Of a DNA stretch of 25,308 nt, positions 20,285 to 25,308 are shown in pieces (positions within the stretch are counted from its first letter, which is position 1; each line of letters starts with the position of its first letter). Under the pieces are notes generated by a model, which made no database searches, was not told where the DNA came from, and saw only the letters and a list, made by a program, of their open reading frames with translations. A program made the position numbers and the translations under genes. The stretch lies in IMG/VR virus record IMGVR_UViG_3300030102_000699, positions 288 to 25,595 of that record. One strand, written 5' to 3'. The stretch is from a virus.

Positions 20285-20583
20285 TGGCTTCCAGAATACC
20301 TAGAAAAAAAGGTCAGCCAGCTAAAAGTAAAAAGCATAGTGACCTGTACACAGACGAAGACCCAAAGGGTACAATCAAGGGTCTAAAGTTTGCTACCGTA
20401 AAAGATGCAGAAGCATCTGTACGTAAGATAAAATTATCTACCAGAAGTCACAATCATAAAACACAAGCTGCTATAGCTATGGAGCAACGGGCTAAAGCCG
20501 CAGGTAAAATAGCAGCAGCTAATGTATACAGACGTTTTATAGAATCACAGAAGAAGAAAACACGTGCATCCCGTAGAAGCTGA
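20284..20583 (+). CDS. Conserved basic phage protein
   Basis: The 99-residue basic protein begins RIPRKKGQPAKSKKHSDLYTDEDPKGTIKGL and continues with HNHKTQAAIAMEQRAKAAGK and AANVYRRFIES. I recognise this as a recurrent phage protein of unknown function. TAATG-coupled to the LysM gene; its last 20 bp overlap the next gene. It may bind DNA or act as a minor virion part. Confidence 0.72.
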   Translation: MASRIPRKKGQPAKSKKHSDLYTDEDPKGTIKGLKFATVKDAEASVRKIKLSTRSHNHKTQAAIAMEQRAKAAGKIAAANVYRRFIESQKKKTRASRRS

Positions 20584-21088
20584 CATCCGCAAGTGGTCGC
20601 ACGACTTTCTTGAAGTACCTAGCAAAATGCTAAATGGGCTACCGCCCTGCCCATATGCAAAGCAAGCATGGTTGGACAATAAAGTTGTATTCAGTATTAA
20701 TACTGGTATAGATGGTCTAATAAAAGCAGTTACAGACTTTGACCAACACGATTATGATATTGTAGTATGGGCAAGTGAAAACCTACCTGTCATGGAATAC
20801 TTAGATGGGTACTGTGATGGCATAAACGAAGCTATGTCTATTGCAGGTAAAGATATGCACCTGATGGTGTTTCATCCAGACTACGATGCAGAAGAAGCAG
20901 GTCTGGAATTTTTAGTAGATGATGTTACAGACGAAGACCTTGAGTATTGTATGGTGTTCGTACAACGATTGTCCACACTGGATGATGCATCATTAAGTTT
21001 AGAAAAGTCAGGATACTACCAGCACTTTCCTGACGATGTTTATCAATCACTCGTGCTGGACAGACGGAGACTTCGTAATGGCTGGTAA
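20564..21088 (+). CDS. Hypothetical acidic protein with a LNGLPPCPYA motif, GTG start
   Basis: The 174-residue protein starts at GTG inside the end of the previous gene; no ATG is available before WSHDFLEVPSKMLNGLPPCPYAK. The motif around CPYA is shared with a marine-phage family and loosely recalls DUF1415 proteins. The rest alternates strands and helices with many Asp residues, so an enzyme is possible. Function unknown. Confidence 0.68.
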   Translation: MHPVEADIRKWSHDFLEVPSKMLNGLPPCPYAKQAWLDNKVVFSINTGIDGLIKAVTDFDQHDYDIVVWASENLPVMEYLDGYCDGINEAMSIAGKDMHLMVFHPDYDAEEAGLEFLVDDVTDEDLEYCMVFVQRLSTLDDASLSLEKSGYYQHFPDDVYQSLVLDRRRLRNGW

Positions 21089-21242
21089 AACAAAAATGGC
21101 TAAAAAGAAAATGATGCGTGGTGGTGTTGCCAAAAAGAAAATGCGTGGCGGTGGCATGGCTAAGATGGCGCAGAAGAAAATGATGCGCGGTGGAATGGTT
21201 AAGAAAAAAATGATGCGTGGTGGCGCAGTTAAAAAGAAGTAA
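21078..21242 (+). CDS. Lys/Met/Gly-rich tandem-repeat protein
   Basis: The 54-residue product is built almost wholly of KKKMMRGG-type units (four or five imperfect copies). I start at ATG 21078, which overlaps the previous stop; the frame is open further upstream but only over that gene. The extreme positive charge suggests packing against DNA or acidic capsid surfaces. Proteins of this sort recur in marine phages without assigned function. Confidence 0.62.
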   Translation: MAGKTKMAKKKMMRGGVAKKKMRGGGMAKMAQKKMMRGGMVKKKMMRGGAVKKK

Positions 21243-21243
21243 G

Positions 21244-21363
21244 ATGAAACGTGCTGCAATTAGATATTTAGGATGGGGCTTACTATACATATGTAAGTTC
21301 TTTAGTTCCATAGCCAATTGGTTTTGGAAGAAGCACAAGCACGTGCTGGATTGGAATGACTAA
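21244..21363 (+). CDS. Small basic-aromatic protein, probably membrane-associated
   Basis: The 39-residue product has a hydrophobic, aromatic centre (YLGWGLLYICKFFSSIANWFW) and a basic KKHKHV tail. It begins one base after the previous stop and is TAATG-coupled to the next gene. The placement fits a real gene in this compact operon. Function unknown. Confidence 0.5.
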   Translation: MKRAAIRYLGWGLLYICKFFSSIANWFWKKHKHVLDWND

Positions 21364-21722
21364 TGCCTGTATTGGCTTCGGGTTCAAAGTTTGTAACACA
21401 TGCTACGGCATTGACAGGTACAACTGATACTGATTGCTATGTTGTACCTAAGAACTTTTCATCTCACGTAGAACATCTAATGATTGCTAATAATGATTCT
21501 AGCAACCGTAACTACACACTTAAATATTATGAAAAAGATACAAACACTACACATACACTTGTATCTAGTCATGCAGTATCAGGTGCGTCAATAGAGTCTG
21601 TGTTTACTGTAGACAAACCTTTGTACATTCATGCGGAAGATAAAATCATAGTAGCTGCAACAACAGGAAATACATTAACTGTAGTTGTAGCAGCAGAAGA
21701 GTTCTATGACCCAAATAGGTAG
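21363..21722 (+). CDS. Beta-rich small structural protein (probable)
   Basis: The 119-residue protein is nearly all predicted beta-strand with many Thr, Val and Ser (HVEHLMIANNDSSNRNYTLKY, then LYIHAEDKIIVAATTGNTLTV). The regular strands and lack of catalytic motifs fit a virion decoration, head-fibre or tail-attached protein. Located among structural and lysis genes. The role is inferred from composition and context. Confidence 0.62.
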   Translation: MPVLASGSKFVTHATALTGTTDTDCYVVPKNFSSHVEHLMIANNDSSNRNYTLKYYEKDTNTTHTLVSSHAVSGASIESVFTVDKPLYIHAEDKIIVAATTGNTLTVVVAAEEFYDPNR

Positions 21723-21724
21723 TA

Positions 21725-21937
21725 ATGATGGCAACACGTAAAGCACCCAAGAAACCTGCTAAAAAGAAAAGCACTGTAAACAAGGCAGGTAACTATACCA
21801 AGCCTGAAATGAGAAAGCGTCTGTTTAACAAAATTAAAGCTGGCTCACGTGGCGGAAAGCCGGGTCAGTGGTCAGCAAGAAAAGCGCAGTTGCTTGCTCT
21901 TGAGTACAAAAAAGCAGGTGGCGGTTATAAAAGCTAA
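21725..21937 (+). CDS. DUF5872-like basic protein
   Basis: The 70-residue basic protein ends with GNYTKPEMRKRLFNKIKAG, then SRGGKPGQWSARKAQLLA and YKKAGGGYKS. This matches my memory of the DUF5872 pattern (YTKPxLR ... GGKPGQWSARKAQ), found in phages, giant viruses and bacteria. Its biochemical role is unknown. Two ATGs in a row could serve as start. TAATG coupling links it to the next gene. Confidence 0.72.
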   Translation: MMATRKAPKKPAKKKSTVNKAGNYTKPEMRKRLFNKIKAGSRGGKPGQWSARKAQLLALEYKKAGGGYKS

Positions 21938-22341
21938 TGGCTGCAAAACTGAACGAGAACACTGAGGTTGCGTTACCCCTTCGCAACATAATCAGTATGG
22001 TTGCCGCAGCCTCACTCGCAACGTGGGCATACTTTGGTATCATAGAGCGTCTTAATCAGATAGAGACAAACATCACAATGATGGAGTCTGACTTAGGACA
22101 GAACACTGAGTTTCGTATTAAATGGCCTCGTGGCGAGATGGGCAGCTTACCTGCCGACAGTGAACAGTTCATGTTAATTGAACATCTTGCTGACCAGCTA
22201 GACGAACTGACAGCACAGATAGATGAAGGTCGTGCGCCACATGACCAACAACAGAAACTAACTTTGGAGTTTTATGAGAAACGTATCAGTGCCATAGAAG
22301 CACGGCTTGAGAAAATGCGAAACGGAAATCATGGTGACTGA
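21937..22341 (+). CDS. Membrane-anchored coiled-coil phage protein
   Basis: The 134-residue protein has one hydrophobic span at about 16-38, then helical, charged sequence likely to form coiled coils (at about 40-55 and 80-130), with a conserved-looking middle, KWPRGEMGSLPADSEQFMLI. I have met this middle motif in marine-phage lysis regions. Topology and place, with holin and lysozyme downstream, suggest a role at the inner membrane during lysis or DNA ejection, which is inference. Confidence 0.68.
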   Translation: MAAKLNENTEVALPLRNIISMVAAASLATWAYFGIIERLNQIETNITMMESDLGQNTEFRIKWPRGEMGSLPADSEQFMLIEHLADQLDELTAQIDEGRAPHDQQQKLTLEFYEKRISAIEARLEKMRNGNHGD

Positions 22342-22549
22342 AACAATTACTCTTATACTTTATCTTGCAGGAGATGTAGCTGAACACACAGCATTTGAAA
22401 AGCTGTCAAAGTGTTTAAAGGCTAAACGCATGATAGAAAGAAACCTGTATCAAGACACAGGTAATGTGCGGTACTCTTGTGAAAACAAAACAGTTGAAAT
22501 CAGCAAAGGTCCAGACGGAAAGAATTACATAGTAAAGATTGTGGAGTAG
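22331..22549 (+). CDS. Small protein with hydrophobic N-terminus and paired Cys
   Basis: I choose ATG 22331 (GGA just upstream, overlapping the previous stop) over an ATG at 22307 that would lie deeper in the previous gene. The 72-residue product has a hydrophobic N-terminus (TLILYLAGD), a KCLKAKRMIERNLY helix and a second Cys in YSCEN, resembling the Cys-containing protein at 19153. A periplasmic disulfide protein is possible. Confidence 0.58.
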   Translation: MVTETITLILYLAGDVAEHTAFEKLSKCLKAKRMIERNLYQDTGNVRYSCENKTVEISKGPDGKNYIVKIVE

Positions 22550-22552
22550 CAA

Positions 22553-22990
22553 ATGTTAGCAGAGATAGCCGCAGCCAATGCAGCATTTGCAGCAATCAAG
22601 ATGGCTATCCAAAACGGACGTGAGATAGCTGACGTTGCCACACAAGTAGGCAAGTATGTAAATGCCACAGAAGACCTACGAAAAAAGGGCGAGAAGAAAA
22701 AACGCAGTGCAGGTGGTGCAGACTTAGAAGAGTTCATGCATCTTGAAAAGCTGAAGCAGCAAGAAGAAGAACTGAAGCAGCTTATGATATACACAGGCAG
22801 ACCCGGACTGTGGCATGATTGGATAAGGTTTCAGGCACAGGCACGTAAAGATAGACTAGCTGCAGCAGAGGCACATAGACGAAAAATAAAGCAGTGGACT
22901 GAGATAGCTATTATTATTTTACTATGCGTATTTGGTTTAGTTGCTCTTGCTGCACTATTTAGCTGGGCTATATTTTTAAGGGATTTGTAA
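22553..22990 (+). CDS. C-terminally membrane-anchored phage protein
   Basis: The 145-residue protein begins LAEIAAANAAFAAIKMAI, has a charged helical centre (DLEEFMHLEKLKQQEEELKQLMIYTGRPGLWHDW) and ends with a strong transmembrane span at about 116-142. I recognise the pattern from many marine phages, where it lies near the holin and structural genes; its role is not established. The topology, a long cytoplasmic coiled coil with a C-terminal anchor, is visible directly. Confidence 0.75.
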   Translation: MLAEIAAANAAFAAIKMAIQNGREIADVATQVGKYVNATEDLRKKGEKKKRSAGGADLEEFMHLEKLKQQEEELKQLMIYTGRPGLWHDWIRFQAQARKDRLAAAEAHRRKIKQWTEIAIIILLCVFGLVALAALFSWAIFLRDL

Positions 22991-23238
22991 TGACGCTTAA
23001 AGGACCACAGAAAAGCCTAAAGGCGTGGACTAAACAAAAGTGGAGAACTAAAAGTGGGAAGCCGTCTGGAAAAACAGGAGAACGGTACTTACCTACTGCG
23101 GCTATCAAAGCATTGTCACCGCAGGAGTATGCGTCCACAACTGCTGCTAAAAGAAGAGGAACTCGTGCTGGTAAGCAGTTCGTCAGACAGCCTAAAGCGA
23201 TACAAAAGAAAACAGCCAAATTTAGAAGGGGCGTATAA
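22990..23238 (+). CDS. Conserved basic phage protein (KQKWRTKSGKPS type)
   Basis: The 82-residue, very basic protein shows KAWTKQKWRTKSGKPSGKTGERYLPTAAIKAL and AAKRRGTRAGKQFVRQP, a pattern I associate with a common marine-phage hypothetical family. The charge suggests DNA or virion-interior binding. TAATG-type junctions join it to both neighbours. Confidence 0.73.
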   Translation: MTLKGPQKSLKAWTKQKWRTKSGKPSGKTGERYLPTAAIKALSPQEYASTTAAKRRGTRAGKQFVRQPKAIQKKTAKFRRGV

Positions 23239-23633
23239 TGCTACAAGCACTGATAGGACCAGCGACTGAAATCATCGGCAAGTTCGTTGAAGATAAAGAC
23301 CAGAAGAATAAGCTGGCACATGAAATTGCTACAATGGCAGAGCGTCATGCACAGGAGTTGGCTAAAGGTCAGCTTGCCATAAATGCAGAGGAAGCAAAAA
23401 GCAAAAATATATTCGTAGCTGGTTGGAGACCTTTTGTTGGTTGGACTTGTGGACTTGCTTTGTTTGTGCATTTTCTTGCTATTCCTATTGCTGATGTGGT
23501 AACAGCTTACATGGGTTATCAGGCTATGTCATATCCTGCATTTGATATGGACACACTAATGACTGTGCTGCTTGGCATGTTGGGCTTGGGTGGACTCAGG
23601 ACATATGAAAAACAAAAAGGTTTAACCAAGTGA
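23238..23633 (+). CDS. Holin of the three-TM superfamily
   Basis: The 131-residue protein has a polar helical N-terminus (about 1-55), then NIFVAGWRPFVGWTCGLALFVH (58-79) and further hydrophobic stretches at about 79-93 and 107-122, ending LGGLRTYEKQKG. The WRPFVGW segment and the GLGGLRTYEK end are the hallmarks of the Holin_3TMs family (PF11351). Holins open the inner membrane so that the lysozyme can reach the wall. Lysozyme follows two small genes later. Confidence 0.85.
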   Translation: MLQALIGPATEIIGKFVEDKDQKNKLAHEIATMAERHAQELAKGQLAINAEEAKSKNIFVAGWRPFVGWTCGLALFVHFLAIPIADVVTAYMGYQAMSYPAFDMDTLMTVLLGMLGLGGLRTYEKQKGLTK

Positions 23634-23737
23634 GTGGTATAATATTAATACTACGTAGATTGTTTACGTATAACCATGTGGGTGATTTGTCTCAGCATAG
23701 ACAACACACACTTCGCTATGAGGACTTGTGTAAGTAA
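23630..23737 (+). CDS. Very small basic protein, GTG start
   Basis: GTGA overlap with the holin stop and TAATG overlap with the next gene frame a 35-residue product with a short hydrophobic start (IILILRRLF) and a His/Arg-rich rest. Without it there would be a 100-bp gap, rare in this operon. Coding status rests on those junctions alone. Confidence 0.42.
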   Translation: MSGIILILRRLFTYNHVGDLSQHRQHTLRYEDLCK

Positions 23738-23946
23738 TGGCTGATTGGTGGAGAAGATGGCTGCAATTTAATGTTACAGCCAAGCTAACTATGATTGCTT
23801 CGGTTGCAATGTCATGGCGTTGTGCAGAGTGGTTTATGAATCTGGAAGACCCAACAACACAGCAGTCTGCATTTGTTTCTGTTATCATGGGTGTTATGAC
23901 AGGTGTGTATGGTATTTATCTAGGCAGAGAAGCGAAAGGTAAATAA
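23737..23946 (+). CDS. Small two-span membrane protein between holin and lysozyme
   Basis: The 69-residue protein has hydrophobic stretches at about 16-33 and 45-62, joined by MNLEDPTTQQSAF, and a basic end. Proteins with the DPTTQQSAFVSV motif are familiar from marine-phage lysis cassettes. It could be a second holin, an antiholin or a pinholin; which one cannot be told. Confidence 0.7.
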   Translation: MADWWRRWLQFNVTAKLTMIASVAMSWRCAEWFMNLEDPTTQQSAFVSVIMGVMTGVYGIYLGREAKGK

Positions 23947-24435
23947 ATGAAGTACATTCGCACACATCTTATTAAGAAACTTATAGAGCATGAAGGTCTG
24001 CGTCTTGAAGTGTATCAGGACACTCTAGGCATTGATACAATCGGTGTTGGTAGAAACCTTGAAGACAGAGGCATTACCAAAGAAGAGTTAGATGCTCTGG
24101 ACCTTCCTAGCATTGACGCTGTATATGAACACGGTATTACAGAGGCAGATGCTGCTTATCTGTTAGAGAATGACGTGCAGATAGTTGAGGATGAACTGTT
24201 GAAAGCGCACCCTTGCGTGGCAGAATTAGACTCTGTACGTCAGCTTGTACTGGTAGACATGGCATTTAATATGGGTGTGCCACGTTTATGTAAGTTCAAA
24301 AAAATGTGGGCTGCTATACACGAAGAAGATTTTCGTACTGCAGCAAAAGAAATGCTTGACAGTAGGTGGGCTGTTCAAGTAAAATCACGTAGCCATAAAT
24401 TGGCTCATGCTATGCATCACGGAGAATTAAAGTAA
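23947..24435 (+). CDS. T4-type lysozyme (endolysin, GH24)
   Basis: The 162-residue protein matches T4 lysozyme (164 aa) in size and active site: Glu16 in EHEG, Asp25 in YQDTLG and Thr31 in DTIGVG, with exactly the spacing of T4 Glu11, Asp20 and Thr26. It cleaves the glycan chains of peptidoglycan to free progeny. There is no signal peptide or SAR-type anchor, so it depends on the holin for export. The stop is TAATG-coupled to the following gene. Confidence 0.93.
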   Translation: MKYIRTHLIKKLIEHEGLRLEVYQDTLGIDTIGVGRNLEDRGITKEELDALDLPSIDAVYEHGITEADAAYLLENDVQIVEDELLKAHPCVAELDSVRQLVLVDMAFNMGVPRLCKFKKMWAAIHEEDFRTAAKEMLDSRWAVQVKSRSHKLAHAMHHGELK

Positions 24436-24785
24436 TGGCATATATTGAAAATGGCGTACTTTACGCAGGAAAATATAGAAAAGGTCAGTCTGGCAGAAAA
24501 AGGCTTGGAGTAGCTACTGAAGCAGACTATGCAAATCCTAGTATTGAAAAAATAGGGCCGGGTGCGGTTGAAACAGCCAAAAAAGCAGCAGGTGCTGTAG
24601 TAGATGCAGTTACCGGTTTGTTTGGCGGTGATAAAAACGATGACGATAAAAAAGATAGCATAGCTGCAAAAATAGGATTTAATAAAGGTGGCTATACTGG
24701 TAAACCACGCAAAGGTCATACCGACTATCGTTTCAACAAAGGTGGCATGGTTATGTCATCTACAAATAATTTGAAAAAGAAATAA
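24435..24785 (+). CDS. Hypothetical protein with KGG repeats
   Basis: The 116-residue protein has a polar N-terminus (MAYIENGVLYAGKYRKGQSG), a small Ala/Gly/Val helix at about 46-66 (AVETAKKAAGAVVDAVTGLFG), an acidic DKNDDDKKD segment and two FNKGG units before a LKKK end. The KGGM element is shared with the proteins at 19682 and 21078. No known function; a small virion protein is plausible. Confidence 0.65.
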   Translation: MAYIENGVLYAGKYRKGQSGRKRLGVATEADYANPSIEKIGPGAVETAKKAAGAVVDAVTGLFGGDKNDDDKKDSIAAKIGFNKGGYTGKPRKGHTDYRFNKGGMVMSSTNNLKKK

Positions 24786-24829
24786 TGTGGCCCTATAATA
24801 TAGAAGAAGCAGCATGGCTAGAGAACTAA
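24785..24829 (+). CDS. 14-residue mini-gene candidate before the terminase
   Basis: TAATG-coupled to the previous stop and running 16 bp into the small terminase gene. The product is MWPYNIEEAAWLEN. It may be a translational relay that also carries the terminase AGAAGAAG ribosome-binding site. Too short to judge by composition. Confidence 0.25.
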   Translation: MWPYNIEEAAWLEN

Positions 24830-25185
24830 ACGAAAAGCAACAGAAGTTTCTTGAAGTCCTCTTTGAAGAGGCTGGCGGTGACGTAGTTGCCGCAAAGAAA
24901 CTGGCAGGGTATTCAGAGAATACGCCAACAACTGCTATTGTAAGAGGTCTCAAAGAAGAGATACTTGAAGCAACACAGATGTACATGGCACGTAATGCAC
25001 CGAAAGCTGCAATGGCTATGACCCACGCTTTGTATGACCCAACTGAACTTGGTATTCGTGATAAGATGTCAGCAGCCAAAGAATTGCTTGACCGTACAGG
25101 TTTGATTAAGACAGAGAAGGTGCAGGTAGAAGCAGCAGGTGGTGTGATGCTTATGCCAGCTAAAGCACCTAGTGAAGATGACTAG
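24814..25185 (+). CDS. Terminase small subunit
   Basis: The 123-residue protein opens ELNEKQQKFLEVLFEEAGGDVVAAKKLAGYSENTPTTA, the classic helix-turn-helix start of small terminases (NxxQxxFxxxL ... AxxxAGYS). The C-terminal half is helical with a short tail for contact with the large subunit. It recognises packaging DNA and loads the motor. The large-subunit gene begins inside its last eight bases, as is usual. Confidence 0.85.
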   Translation: MARELNEKQQKFLEVLFEEAGGDVVAAKKLAGYSENTPTTAIVRGLKEEILEATQMYMARNAPKAAMAMTHALYDPTELGIRDKMSAAKELLDRTGLIKTEKVQVEAAGGVMLMPAKAPSEDD

Positions 25186-25308
25186 AACAGCAGGACAGTG
25201 GAAACTTCCACAGCCAACCGACATTAAAGAAGAAAACGAATGGGTACAGATACCACGTATTGCACGTACTGTACCATTCGGCTACAAGCAAAACGAAGAA
25301 GACCCCGA
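25178..25308 (+). CDS. Terminase large subunit, N-terminal fragment
   Basis: The ATG at 25178 overlaps the small-terminase stop and the frame stays open to the window edge (43 residues). The sequence WKLPQPTDIKEENEWVQIPR is followed by IARTVPFGYKQNEEDP. The PFGYK.xEEDP element is typical of the N-terminus of large terminases of marine and T7-like phages. The ATPase and nuclease motifs lie beyond the window, so the call rests on this element and the neighbour. Confidence 0.75.
   Translation, partial: MTRTAGQWKLPQPTDIKEENEWVQIPRIARTVPFGYKQNEEDP

Noticed and set aside
19804-20337. A 177-residue leftward frame rich in Phe and Ser
   Set aside because: Antisense to the Lys/Gly-rich LysM protein; its hydrophobic composition is the complement of AAG and AAA codons, so its membrane-like look is an artefact.
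20925-21338. A 137-residue leftward His/Phe-rich frame
   Set aside because: Antisense to the KKKMMRGG repeat gene and neighbours; the His and Phe repeats are the complement of that repeat.
1-25308. CRISPR array or insertion sequence
   Set aside because: No regularly spaced repeat series, transposase or terminal inverted repeats were seen. The Cas4-like gene belongs to phage recombination.

Overview
The window is part of the genome of a tailed marine bacteriophage with short, tightly packed genes. Almost all genes overlap by a TAATG, ATGA or GTGA stop-start junction. The replication genes are of the T7/podovirus kind: family A DNA polymerase, DnaB-like helicase, separate small primase, T7 endonuclease I, ssDNA-binding protein and RecB/Cas4-like exonuclease. 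The polymerase carries a DnaJ-type zinc motif (CxxCxGxG) between its exonuclease and polymerase halves. I know this architecture from the SAR116 phage HMO-2011 group, so the most likely source is an HMO-2011-like podovirus of a marine alphaproteobacterium. That taxonomic call is inference and no search was run.

Layout: positions 1-419 hold the end of a rightward virion gene, followed by a terminator at 421-446. This terminator also faces the end of the leftward early unit. Early genes run leftward from about 17.4 kb down to 430. In transcription order they are: an island of about twenty small, mostly unrecognised genes (17444 to 12829); a DUF932 protein and tyrosine integrase; primase, helicase and polymerase; SSB, exonuclease and endonuclease I; then DUF3310, B12-dependent ribonucleotide reductase, a GIY-YIG/T5orf172-like protein, MazG and small membrane proteins. 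The late module runs rightward from a consensus sigma70-type promoter at 18776. It begins with small basic or structural proteins (one with LysM), continues through membrane proteins, a 3-TM holin and a T4-type lysozyme, and ends with the small terminase and the start of the large terminase at the right edge. Virion genes probably continue beyond the window and wrap round to position 1.

Between the two divergent units lies about 1.5 kb without credible genes (17445-18934). Its left half (about 17511-18161) is richer in G+C than its surroundings. On the leftward strand it is full of short hairpins, including two that place GAAA in the loop, and it has a long-range helix. This is the best candidate for an undescribed large structured RNA. 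Its right half is very AT-rich and holds palindromes, spaced direct repeats and the late promoter, and looks like a control region and possible replication origin.

Several promoters with TTGACA, a 17-18 bp spacer and a TATAAT-like box can be read inside the early unit. No phage RNA polymerase gene is visible in this window, so host RNA polymerase probably transcribes these genes. Many genes too short for routine calling were recovered from their ribosome-binding sites and coupled junctions.
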